A DNA stretch of 64,000 nt from Bacillota bacterium (GCA_017405645.1 JAFQZZ010000030.1:62001-126000), one strand, 5' to 3'; shown: positions 9,399 through 15,929, counted from the first letter of the stretch. Notes: generated by a model from the letters alone, not told the origin. A program made the numbers and translations.

Positions 9399-9427
9399 TT
9401 GACAACTTCTCTTCTTTTGTTTAGTAT
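9399..9427 (+). promoter_or_regulatory. tracrRNA promoter
   Basis: A perfect -35 box TTGACA at 9399-9404, a 17-base spacer, and a -10 box TAGTAT at 9422-9427. Transcription would start near 9434, just before the anti-repeat. Confidence 0.85.
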
Positions 9428-9433
9428 TATTTT

Positions 9434-9547
9434 AGGTATGAACCATACTGATTTACACTATGAGTTCAAATAAAGATTCATCCAAATCGTCACGCAAGTG
9501 GCCTCGCAGTGTGCGAACTAAAACCCGGTTTCCGGGTTTTTTGTTTT
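9434..9547 (+). ncRNA. tracrRNA for the type II-A system
   Basis: Bases 9443-9460 are an exact 18-base complement of the inner part of the crRNA repeat. After a TGAG bulge, TTCAAAT (9465-9471) pairs with the 5' end of the repeat, giving the upper-stem/bulge/lower-stem layout of known type II-A guide duplexes. Downstream come a small GATT...AATC hairpin (9475-9488, a nexus candidate), a CGCA...TGCG hairpin (9492-9514), and the terminator AAACCCGG-TTT-CCGGGTTTTTT ending near 9545. The RNA is encoded opposite to cas9 and diverges from it. The exact 5' end is inferred from the promoter. Confidence 0.92.
9521..9547 (+). terminator. tracrRNA terminator
   Basis: Inverted repeat AAACCCGG / CCGGGTTT with a TTT loop, followed by a T run. 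Confidence 0.9.
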
Positions 9548-9646
9548 TTACTGTACTTAATTATACCACAGAAAATATATTGTATGATAGTTTACTAAAT
9601 TGCTACGAATATTCTCTGCTTTCCGAAAGACTTCTTGAATTAGAAT

Positions 9647-9722
9647 TGGTGGACCGCACAGGATTTGAACCTGTAGTCTTACCCTTATGAGGGGCCTGCA
9701 TTAACCGTTATGCTAGCGGTCC
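9647..9722 (-). tRNA. tRNA with anticodon CAT (Met or Ile2), CCA encoded
   Basis: Read on the minus strand: acceptor GGACCGC pairs perfectly with GCGGTCC; D arm GCAT...ATGC with GG in the loop; anticodon loop CTCATAA; T arm ACAGG-TTCAAAT-CCTGT; discriminator A; encoded CCA at 9649-9647. The anticodon stem is unusual: only three C-G pairs next to the loop, then G-T and G-A. Whether it is charged with methionine or, after lysidine modification, isoleucine cannot be settled by eye. The ORF that crosses it on the plus strand and ends in a DRTGFEP-like peptide is antisense to this tRNA and is not a gene. Confidence 0.85.
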
Positions 9723-9750
9723 GTGTGTTATAGTGATATTGGTTAACATA

Positions 9751-9777
9751 ATTATACCTTATAACTAAATGAATCAA
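9751..9777 (-). promoter_or_regulatory. Promoter of the tRNA at 9647-9722
   Basis: Minus-strand TTGATT (9777-9772) and TATAAT (9756-9751) with a 15-base spacer, or TAATTA at 17. The block is duplicated in front of the second tRNA copy, where the spacer is exactly 17. Confidence 0.6.
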
Positions 9778-9864
9778 TTAGCTTCACATTCTTCAGGCAT
9801 TGTACAGGAAACCAGAACTCGGGGTTTAACGCAATGCTAAACCCCGAATCCGATGCTGGCGACG

Positions 9865-10686
9865 TTATTCGCCTGTAGCGATTTCCACCGGAATGACAAA
9901 CTCCAACTCGTTGTAATTGACATCGTCATACCCGGTCATGACGAACTCAAAGTTCTGCTGTTCCATGGCGGGGAAAAGCACGACGCCCTCGGCCAATACT
10001 CCCGCGCGCACTTCGTAGGGCAGTTCGGGATACTCCACGTAGAAGTTGTCATTGAACGTGGAATTAAACTGTTTTCCGTTCTGCACCGCCACTTCGGAAT
10101 ACGTATTCAGGGACACGGTCGCACTGCTGTTATTCTGGACTTTCACATAGACCCGGGTCACATCCTCCGCGAATTCGACCTTCTCCACGGTAACGTCGCA
10201 CTCCGCCTGGGTCGCGGATGCGCCGATATCAAAGGATGCCAGTGTCGGGCTGACCACTTCCTGCGCATCGACGACCTTCACTTCGGAAGCTTCGATCAGC
10301 GGATACACAAGCTTCGCGCCGAACGCGTTTTCTCCCTTCAGAGTACCCTTGACGATGCCGGTGACTTCAACAAAGTCCTGGGCTTTCACCGCCGGGTCTG
10401 TGCTTTCGTAGTATACGACCACTCCCTTATCGGAGTTCTCCGTATCGCAGAATATCTGCAGATAGGTCTTTTCCCCGTCCTTTTCTGGGGCGGTGAAGAC
10501 CTGGCCGGTCAGGGTGACCTGCGCGCCCTTGAACGCTTCCGCATCGGAATACATCTGCTCAATTTCCGCTTCCGACAGAACCTTTACTTTGTCCGATCCG
10601 CCCGAACTTCCGGCAGAGTCCCCGCAGCCGCACAACAGTCCCAACGCGAGCACTCCAACTAAAATCATCAGCCAAAATTTCTTCAT
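9865..10686 (-). CDS. Secreted lipoprotein with OB-fold-like and DUF4352-like parts
   Basis: A 273-residue protein. Residues 1-20 are a lipoprotein signal (KKF, hydrophobic core, then LCGC with Cys21 as the likely lipidated residue), followed by a Ser/Gly linker. Residues about 50-130 (KGAQVTLTGQVFTAP ... FVEVTGIVKG) look like an OB-fold domain. The C-terminal part (CDVTVEKVEFAEDVTRVYVKV, then NNSSATVSLN) resembles DUF4352-type extracellular beta domains. It should sit on the outer face of the membrane. Function unknown. It is monocistronic between two tRNA genes and starts at ATG 10686 after AAGGAGGAATAAACG. Confidence 0.8.
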   Translation of the reverse strand: MKKFWLMILVGVLALGLLCGCGDSAGSSGGSDKVKVLSEAEIEQMYSDAEAFKGAQVTLTGQVFTAPEKDGEKTYLQIFCDTENSDKGVVVYYESTDPAVKAQDFVEVTGIVKGTLKGENAFGAKLVYPLIEASEVKVVDAQEVVSPTLASFDIGASATQAECDVTVEKVEFAEDVTRVYVKVQNNSSATVSLNTYSEVAVQNGKQFNSTFNDNFYVEYPELPYEVRAGVLAEGVVLFPAMEQQNFEFVMTGYDDVNYNELEFVIPVEIATGE

Positions 10687-10795
10687 CGTTTATTCCTCCT
10701 TTTTTTCAATTATTCTATCCCCTAAAAGTAAAAATATACTTTCAAAAAGACTGATATTCATCGTTCTTTCGGTTATCGCTTTAAAATATATCTGG

Positions 10796-10868
10796 TGGAT
10801 CGCACAGGATTTGAACCTGTAGTCTTACCCTTATGAGGGACCTGCATTAACCGTTATGCTAGCGGTCC
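10796..10868 (-). tRNA. Second CAT tRNA copy, partly degenerate
   Basis: Near-identical to the tRNA at 9647-9722, with the same D arm, CTCATAA loop and T arm, and CCA encoded just beyond (10795-10793). It differs by one acceptor change that breaks a pair (position 4 C against position 69 A) and by T for C in the anticodon stem (T29-G41). The promoter and about 60 flanking bases are duplicated too. It may be a functional variant or a decaying copy. Confidence 0.7.
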
Positions 10869-10896
10869 ATCTGATATAGCTACAGTGGTTAACATA

Positions 10897-10925
10897 ATTA
10901 TATCTTATGTATCTAAATGAATCAA
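10897..10925 (-). promoter_or_regulatory. Promoter of the second CAT tRNA
   Basis: Minus-strand TTGATT (10925-10920), a 17-base spacer and TATAAT (10902-10897), about 30 bases before the tRNA 5' end. Confidence 0.75.
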
Positions 10926-10951
10926 TTCGCTTTATATTCTTCAGGTGTTTT

Positions 10952-10998
10952 CCCTCTCCGTCTGCTTCGCAGACACCTCCCCCGGAGGGGGAGGCAAG
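10952..10998 (+). repeat. Dispersed double-hairpin repeat, copy 1
   Basis: Two adjacent hairpins, GTCTGCTTCGCAGAC and CTCCCCCGGAGGGGGAG, followed by GCAAG. Related copies lie at 21626, 28326 (opposite strand), 54389 and 54613. Confidence 0.85.
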
Positions 10999-11023
10999 GC
11001 TTTCATCATAGATGACGCTCCCA

Positions 11024-11416
11024 CTACAAATCCACCAAATAAATCCCTACCCCGATCTGGGTAAAGCTCCCCTTCTTGTTGATGCTGATGATCTTCGCCT
11101 TCAGCAGCTTGCCCGCATCCATGAGCCTTGCAAAGACGAGGTTATCCTTCTCCGGCACATACCCCAGTTTCCGGCCCTCTTCGTTCAGGATCAGGATCGC
11201 ATTGCTGTCGAACTTGTTGTCCTCCCGCCGGAGCGACAGGACGTCTCCTTCACGAATTGTCTCCAGCACGGACTTGTCGTCCAGATGCGTGGTCCCGGCA
11301 ACAAAGGAATCGAAAAGATGGATCTCTTTGATGAGCGGTTTGATGAGTTCCCCCAGTTCATGATTATCCACAAGGGATACCAGGTCCTGCTGATGTTCGG
11401 TCAGTTCATTCGACAT
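11024..11416 (-). CDS. HIRAN domain protein
   Basis: A 130-residue protein. After an acidic/helical start (about 1-35), residues about 36-130 form a HIRAN-type domain: FVAGTTHL, then GDVLSLRREDNKFDSNAI (about residues 58-75), then GRKLGYVPEKDNLVFARLMDAG. In eukaryotic HLTF this fold grips single-stranded 3' DNA ends; free-standing bacterial forms are of unknown role. It is the last gene of an overlapping three-gene unit (16-base overlap with the J-domain gene), which argues for a shared function. The start ATGTCGAATG lies within the end of the upstream gene. Confidence 0.85.
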   Translation of the reverse strand: MSNELTEHQQDLVSLVDNHELGELIKPLIKEIHLFDSFVAGTTHLDDKSVLETIREGDVLSLRREDNKFDSNAILILNEEGRKLGYVPEKDNLVFARLMDAGKLLKAKIISINKKGSFTQIGVGIYLVDL

Positions 11417-12183
11417 TTCGTTGTCACTCCTTTATGCAGAAGCTCCTTCAGGATGCTGTCCAGCTGTTTGCAATAATCTTCGTATTCCTGCTGTTCCCGG
11501 CGAAGCTCCTCTTTTTTCCGGGATACGGCGTCTTTATCTTCCAATAAGTATTTATACTGATAAGGATCGGTGCCTGTAATGTTCCCGATCTCCGCCTCGA
11601 GTTCCGCGATCTTCTTTTCGATGTCCGGTATTGTGATTTCCGTCGTGCCGAGGTCCATTTTTTCGAGAAGCATATTGATCAGCACCTCGGTCTCTTCCAT
11701 CTCCTTCAGGTCGTTGCAGTCATAAGCGATCTTCAGCCTATTCCACAAGCCTTTCAGTTCTTCATTCTCCCGGGCGGCCGGATTGATGTCCGGGTGGATC
11801 TTCTTGGCCATGCGGTGATAGATCCGCTTGATCCGGAGAAGATCGGCTTCCGTGACCGTTCCAATGGTCTTGGCGTCTTTGTTCGCCTGGATCATGTCCT
11901 CAAGCCGCTCCTTGTAGTCCGCCATTTGTTTCGCCAGGTACGCCTGGAGCGCGGTTTGGTCCACGGCCTCGCCCCGGTTGGCAAAAATCTGGCAATACCC
12001 GATGGTTTTCTTCTTGCGGATCGCCTCCACTTTCATCCGGAACACTTCGAGGATCAGGTCGCCGAATTCCCGGATATAGGCCCGCTCAAAATGGAATGCC
12101 AGCTTCTTCACCTCGTCCTTCCGGAGCAGGAGTTCCTCATATCTCGCATAAGATGCGTTTCTTACTTTTACTACTTCGCTCAT
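11401..12183 (-). CDS. J-domain-containing helical protein
   Basis: A 260-residue, mostly helical and charged protein. A J-domain-like segment at about residues 112-155 contains the diagnostic HPD (residues 130-132, in RMAKKIHPDINPAARE), the motif by which J proteins stimulate Hsp70 ATPase. The flanks are predicted coiled-coil: about 20-60, and a long C-terminal stretch rich in Glu/Lys (about 190-245). There is no Gly/Phe or zinc region, so it is not DnaJ itself. It overlaps the Sel1 gene by 4 bases and the HIRAN gene by 16, in one transcript. Its client is unknown. Confidence 0.8.
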   Translation of the reverse strand: MSEVVKVRNASYARYEELLLRKDEVKKLAFHFERAYIREFGDLILEVFRMKVEAIRKKKTIGYCQIFANRGEAVDQTALQAYLAKQMADYKERLEDMIQANKDAKTIGTVTEADLLRIKRIYHRMAKKIHPDINPAARENEELKGLWNRLKIAYDCNDLKEMEETEVLINMLLEKMDLGTTEITIPDIEKKIAELEAEIGNITGTDPYQYKYLLEDKDAVSRKKEELRREQQEYEDYCKQLDSILKELLHKGVTTKCRMN

Positions 12184-13061
12184 TTTTCCACCTCAAATCC
12201 GTACAGGTCGTTGCAGATCGCCGTCAGTTTTGTGTTCCCGATGCTTCCGGATCTGAAAAACTCGTCTCTTCCCCGAAACCATTTCCCGTTAAAGCACACG
12301 GTGCACGCATCCCCTTCCATGACCGATTCCAGCTCCTGCACCTGTTCCTTGTACAGGAAGGAGATTTTGTGAGGCGTCTTCAACAGATAATACAGGTCGT
12401 AGAAATCGAAGAATTCCTCATCGAAGGAAAGCAGCTCGTACAGGTCGTCGATCAGCCATTTCATGATGTTCAGGTTGCCGAAAAACGCATTGTACTTGAT
12501 CCGCTGGGCGAGGAAGTCTTTCGCATGCAGGTACAGGTCGATGGCTTCTTCGTTCTTACCCTGTTTGATCCGGATCCGGGCCAGTCTCGTGAAGACTTCC
12601 GGCACAGGAGCGAAAACGTTCCTTATGTCCCGGACCTTCGGATACAGTTTCTCGATGATCTGCTCGTATTTCGCCGGGTCCTTTTCGACATAGTACCCGT
12701 TCTTATACATGTCCGCCACTTTGTAGGTGGACACCGGGTCTCCTTTTTCCATGAGCCAGGAAAAGCACTCGTAGGCCTTCTTGAAGTCCCGCCGGCCCGT
12801 TCTGCCGTAATACCAGATGTAGCCGAGGCATTCATAAGCCGGATCGTAATCGTAGGACGCAGCCATTTCATAATACTTCAGTGCTAGGTCGAACCGTTTG
12901 ATCTCATAGTAGTACCCGCCCAGGTAGAGCATGTCCCGGGGGTCATGGTTTTCTTCGATTAGGAATTCCATGGCCTCCGTGAACAGGAAGACCTCTTCTT
13001 CGGAAGGGCTTTTGTTTTCGTCAAACGACTCGCTAATCTTTCTTGCTTCTTTTATTGTCAT
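12180..13061 (-). CDS. Sel1/TPR-repeat protein
   Basis: About 293 residues from the ATG at 13061 (MTIKEARKISESF). An upstream in-frame ATG at 13118 or 13082 would add up to 19 residues of unlike composition. Residues about 45-200 are helical Sel1/TPR-type repeats (LALKYYEMAASYDYDPAYECLG; FKKAYECFSWLMEKG; NEEAIDLYLHAKDFL). The C-terminal about 60 residues (GDACTVCFNGKWFRGRDEF) look like a separate small domain. Repeat proteins of this type scaffold protein-protein contacts. It is the first gene of the Sel1/J/HIRAN unit. Function not known. Confidence 0.75.
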   Translation of the reverse strand: MTIKEARKISESFDENKSPSEEEVFLFTEAMEFLIEENHDPRDMLYLGGYYYEIKRFDLALKYYEMAASYDYDPAYECLGYIWYYGRTGRRDFKKAYECFSWLMEKGDPVSTYKVADMYKNGYYVEKDPAKYEQIIEKLYPKVRDIRNVFAPVPEVFTRLARIRIKQGKNEEAIDLYLHAKDFLAQRIKYNAFFGNLNIMKWLIDDLYELLSFDEEFFDFYDLYYLLKTPHKISFLYKEQVQELESVMEGDACTVCFNGKWFRGRDEFFRSGSIGNTKLTAICNDLYGFEVEK

Positions 13062-13066
13062 TACCC

Positions 13067-13210
13067 CTAGGGTCCTTTCCATTCCCCTGTGTTGATATCC
13101 ACCCAGCTGTCGTCCCAATCCTAGGCGCCGCCGATGTACTTGATTTCGCCGGTGGCTTTCTTGTACCAGTAGAAATCGACAAAGCCGGATTCCTCCTGGC
13201 CGGTCGTCAT
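13067..13210 (-). pseudogene. Possible short gene remnant with in-frame amber stop
   Basis: Downstream of the EamA stop, a frame reading TTGQEESGFVDFYWYKKATG is closed by TAG at 13123-13121, then continues open as DWDDSWVDINTGEWKGP to a second TAG at 13069-13067. Composition and aromatic spacing look protein-like. I see no ribosome site. It could be a decayed gene end or chance. Confidence 0.25.
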
Positions 13211-13254
13211 GTTGACTGGGATGACGGGAAGGCCGATGACGCAGGCGACCTCAA

Positions 13255-13680
13255 CTACCCGTTGATCAAAAACAACCCCACGCCGCACACAACAATGCCT
13301 GCCATCTGCTTGACGGAAATCACTTCTTTGTACAGCAGGGCGCCGATCACAAGCAACGCGATCGCCAGGCAGATGTTCGCCGTCAGTGCGCCGTTGCTGA
13401 CCTTCCATCCCGCGCGGTACAGAAACACATATCCGGCTTCCAGCCCGATAATGGTCAAACCAAGCACAAAGGCAGCCCAGTTCACCTTTGTGATTTCTGT
13501 TATCACACCGGCGGGTTTTACACTTGCCACAAAGATCACCGCGGATACGATCGCGCCGACCAGATAAGTGATGGTGAGCGAACCGAATGCGTTCGTCTCC
13601 GGCGGTATGGACTTCGCGCAGATGTTGTATAAACAGTTTGCTCCGACGATCAACAATAACGGCCATAACATGTTCCACAT
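13255..13680 (-). CDS. Half-size EamA/DMT-superfamily transporter
   Basis: A 141-residue, very hydrophobic protein with four predicted membrane helices (about 2-20, 34-52, 68-88 and 98-138 as one or two segments). This is the size of half an EamA (RhaT) transporter or of an EmrE-like small transporter, which work as dimers. Motif-level similarity is to EamA (ICAKSIPPETNAFGSLTITY; GLEAGYVFLYRAGW). Substrate unknown. A strong AGGAGG site precedes the ATG and lies immediately after a terminator-like hairpin. Expression may therefore depend on read-through of that hairpin. Confidence 0.8.
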   Translation of the reverse strand: MWNMLWPLLLIVGANCLYNICAKSIPPETNAFGSLTITYLVGAIVSAVIFVASVKPAGVITEITKVNWAAFVLGLTIIGLEAGYVFLYRAGWKVSNGALTANICLAIALLVIGALLYKEVISVKQMAGIVVCGVGLFLING

Positions 13681-13692
13681 AGTAAACCTCCT

Positions 13693-13794
13693 AAAAAAGC
13701 CACCGCCCTGCTTCGGGTGGTGGCAATCTCAAACGTCATCGTTCTGACTTCTCACTCACAACCCTATTGTATCATACACATCGGAGGTTTTCCA
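13693..13794 (-). promoter_or_regulatory. Promoter and attenuator-like leader of the EamA gene
   Basis: On the minus strand: -35 TGGAAA (13794-13789), 17 bases, -10 TACAAT (13771-13766). A small hairpin GTCA-GAACGA-TGAC follows (13748-13735), then a strong stem GCCACC...GGTGGC (13724-13699) and TTTTTT (13698-13693), which runs straight into AGGAGG and the ATG. A terminator between promoter and start suggests conditional read-through. I could not match it to a named riboswitch. Confidence 0.5.
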
Positions 13795-13833
13795 CGAAAT
13801 CTTTGTCGAAAGGCCGGTTCCCGCAAAGCGCCT

Positions 13834-14097
13834 CTACGCCCACACTCCGGCGTCAGTTAAGGGCACGGCGCTCTGGGGCAGATCCGCCGGGACTTCGGTG
13901 ACGATGGCCGGGGGTTCGGGGGTGTCCCCGCTGCCGGAGGCCGGGCCGGCGCCCGCCGAATTCCATCCGATCCCCAGGACCACCGCGATCACGATCCCCC
14001 AGAACCACACCCGCGCATAGAGGGGTTTTCTTTCCTTCATCGGTTTCTCCGCTGCCTTCACGATCTGCAGCCGGACTCCCTGTTTTCTTTCGTTCAT
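13834..14097 (-). CDS. Small single-pass membrane protein
   Basis: An 87-residue protein from the ATG at 14097, which follows GGGAGGTGAG at ideal spacing; longer in-frame starts lack such a site. Residues 1-27 are basic and cytoplasmic. Residues about 28-46 (VWFWGIVIAVVLGIGW) are one membrane helix. The rest is a Gly/Pro/Ser-rich external tail. This resembles the membrane anchors of Gram-positive secreted-linker proteins but lacks the extracellular domain that often follows, so it may be truncated. No function can be assigned. Confidence 0.7.
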   Translation of the reverse strand: MNERKQGVRLQIVKAAEKPMKERKPLYARVWFWGIVIAVVLGIGWNSAGAGPASGSGDTPEPPAIVTEVPADLPQSAVPLTDAGVWA

Positions 14098-14161
14098 TCT
14101 GCTCACCTCCCTGTTGTTTTCATTATCCCGGAAGTGCAGGGTAAAAATCTTCCCACCCATT

Positions 14162-14196
14162 AAAAAAACGCCCTGCAGAGATGTCTGCAAGGCGCA
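14162..14196 (-). terminator. Terminator of the PNPOx-family gene
   Basis: Minus strand: GCGCCTTGCAGA-CATC-TCTGCAGGGCG, then seven T. Confidence 0.85.
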
Positions 14197-14222
14197 GTTA
14201 ATTTTCGTAAGTTGACCTTCTT

Positions 14223-14747
14223 TCACTTCCCCCGATGCGACGATATCTTCCCGGAGAATCCGTCGATGTCCATCCGAAGCATGTTCACATTCGTCAGCGG
14301 CATGTCGTCCAGCTTCCGCATCCGGATCGCATCCTCCGCCTCGGCGTTCGTTTCCTCCAGGCAGTAGAACATGGTCTTGAGCGCTTCCAACTTCTCCTCC
14401 CGGTCTTCGATCACGTGGATGGTTCCGTAGCAAATGACGCTTCGGTATTCATGGTGACACCGGGTCTTGACGTATCCCTCATCGTCCAGAACAAAGGCAC
14501 AGACCCGGGGATGAACTTTGATCGCATCGATTTTCTTCCCCTGGAATCCGGTGTGAAAATACAGGCAGTTCTTTTCGCGGTCGTAACCATGGGAGATCGC
14601 TACACAATAAGGCTCTCCCTCCGGGGTGACCATCGAAAGGGTCACATACTTGGCCTTGGCGATGATTTCCCAGATTCCCTCCGCGTCATCGATGGCCCGT
14701 TCCACGCCTTTGCGGGAATGATATCTCTTGATTTCCTGGTCTTTCAT
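14223..14747 (-). CDS. Pyridoxamine 5'-phosphate oxidase-family flavoprotein
   Basis: A 174-residue split-barrel protein of the NimA/PNPOx-like group, which bind FMN or heme and reduce small molecules. Family signs: AKYVTLSMVTPEGEPYCVAI (first strands of the barrel, about 32-51), LYFHTGFQGKKIDAIKVHPR (about 62-81), SVICYGTIHVIEDREEK (about 103-119). The genomic neighbour is a carbonic anhydrase 10 bases upstream, so both are probably one transcript ending at the terminator at 14162. True substrate unknown; nim-type nitroreductase activity is only one possibility. Confidence 0.88.
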   Translation of the reverse strand: MKDQEIKRYHSRKGVERAIDDAEGIWEIIAKAKYVTLSMVTPEGEPYCVAISHGYDREKNCLYFHTGFQGKKIDAIKVHPRVCAFVLDDEGYVKTRCHHEYRSVICYGTIHVIEDREEKLEALKTMFYCLEETNAEAEDAIRMRKLDDMPLTNVNMLRMDIDGFSGKISSHRGK

Positions 14748-14756
14748 AATGCCTCC

Positions 14757-15332
14757 TTATTGGATCCAATCCACTTCCCCGGTATCCAGGTGGTAAACGG
14801 CCCCGATGATATCCAGCATCTCCGAGGGGATCTCCGGATGATCCTCGAATTCCTTTCGGATCCGGTCCACTCCGTGCTTCACGTTCAGCACGCATGCTTT
14901 ATAATCATCGGTCTCCTCTCCGATGGCTTCCCGGATGTCGTCAGTGATGTATTTGATGAAACCATCCTCGTCATTATGGATCGCCGCTTCGATGGCGCCG
15001 CAGCCGGTGTGGCCGAGAAGGATAATCATCTTCGCGTCCAGGTGGGCCGCTGCATACTCGATGCTGCCCAGCTGATGGTTATCCAGTACGTTCCCCGCCA
15101 CCCGGATCACGAACAATTCGCCGATGCCGGCGGAAAAGATGTGTTCCGGAATCACCCTCGAATCCGCACAGGTGATGACGATAGCGTAGGGCTTCTGCCC
15201 TTCCTTGGCGGTCTCCCGGCGGATCTGTTCGGAAATATCCCCCAGCCCTGTTCTTCCCTTCTGGTATTCTTCGTTCCCGTAGATCAGCCTCTTCAGCGTT
15301 TCCTGATTCAGTATCGTTCCTTTTTTGTTCAT
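14757..15332 (-). CDS. Beta-class carbonic anhydrase
   Basis: A 191-residue zinc enzyme interconverting CO2 and bicarbonate. The metal site is complete: Cys55 with the Asp57-Arg59 dyad (CADSRV), then His108 and Cys111 (LGHTGCGA). The RVAGNVLDNHQLGSIEYA strand-helix (about 77-94) is typical of the family. The length is that of short bacterial beta enzymes. It is the first gene of a two-gene unit with the PNPOx-family protein. Bicarbonate supply to carboxylases (including PurE-type steps in purine synthesis) is a plausible role, by inference. Confidence 0.93.
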   Translation of the reverse strand: MNKKGTILNQETLKRLIYGNEEYQKGRTGLGDISEQIRRETAKEGQKPYAIVITCADSRVIPEHIFSAGIGELFVIRVAGNVLDNHQLGSIEYAAAHLDAKMIILLGHTGCGAIEAAIHNDEDGFIKYITDDIREAIGEETDDYKACVLNVKHGVDRIRKEFEDHPEIPSEMLDIIGAVYHLDTGEVDWIQ

Positions 15333-15453
15333 TTCTGCTGTCCCTTTCTTCGAACCTTCGGTTTGAAAATTATACCGTCAATTCTGTGGAGAGTCAAACG
15401 AACCGGGCCCCCGGCATTCTCCGGTTCCGTCCTACAGGTCGGAAGACGCCACG

Positions 15454-15796
15454 TTTCCAACCGTATCACCTCGCACCAAGGGAAAAGGCTTGAAACCCGA
15501 AAGCCAAATTATTCTGATATCCCATTGTTTTTCAAGTCTTTTAATCCGTTACGCTATGAAAGACTTGGAAATCCAATCATCAGCAGCAGCGTCTCCCGGT
15601 CAGGTTTCAACCTTTGTGCCTCATAACTGTGCGAAAAGGTTGGAAATATGGGGCCTTCCAGGGAATATCACTCCGTATTTTTCAACCTTTCGACCTCACT
15701 ACTTTGGAAAAGACTTGGAAACTCGGGATTCCCCGAAGGGTTCCGCTCCGTTTTTTCCAACCTTTTTACTTTGTTACAGAGTAAAAAAGGTTGAAA
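15454..15796. repeat. Tandem array of five related stem-loops
   Basis: Five imperfect palindromes at 15454-15495, 15528-15571, 15605-15646, 15678-15721 and 15751-15796, start-to-start spacing 73-77 bases. The common form is TTTTCAACCTTT, a loop of about 17-20 bases often containing CTCATTAC-like sequence, then AAAGGTTGGAAA. The stem of the second copy is CAAGTCTTT/AAAGACTTG while others are CAACCTTT/AAAGGTTG, so both arms change together, as under pairing selection. Copy 5 has the longest stem (about 13 pairs). The gene-free interval 15333-16017 otherwise holds only the promoter and operator-like palindromes of the next gene. Confidence 0.85.
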
Positions 15797-15857
15797 AGCG
15801 GAAAGCCCTTCCCGCTCACTATTCTCCCGCCGCTGCAGTGCGCCGAATAATCATCAA

Positions 15858-15929
15858 TTTCGTTTTGCGAAAAAAATTTATCGTTTTTCGATAAAAAGTA
15901 GTTGACAAGTGATAAATGGCGTGTATAAT
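15858..15929 (+). promoter_or_regulatory. Promoter and operator-like palindromes of the DUF2975/XRE pair
   Basis: -35 TTGACA at 15902-15907, a 16-base spacer, -10 TATAAT at 15924-15929. Just upstream are two inverted repeats, TTTCG-N5-CGAAA (15858-15872) and TTTATCG-N5-CGATAAA (15877-15895). They are good candidates for binding by the small XRE protein encoded second in this unit. Confidence 0.75.

Noticed and set aside
9460..9690. 76-codon ORF ending in a DRTGFEP-like peptide
   Set aside because: It crosses the tracrRNA and the tRNA in antisense; this peptide is a known artefact of translating tRNA genes.
13121..13678. 185-codon minus-strand ORF overlapping the EamA gene
   Set aside because: The overlapping part is a shadow frame; the EamA frame has clear membrane helices and a ribosome site. 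Only the tail beyond the EamA stop was kept, as a possible remnant.
13735..13748. Guanidine-II (mini-ykkC) riboswitch
   Set aside because: There is one hairpin with an ACGA-containing loop, but the loop is six bases and the required second ACGR hairpin is missing.
15454..15796. A second CRISPR array
   Set aside because: The spaced palindromes diverge too much from one another and the spacing is longer and uneven; no cas genes are adjacent.
15490..15894. 134-codon plus-strand ORF in the stem-loop array
   Set aside because: No ribosome site, and the frame runs through the palindromes with no protein-like pattern.
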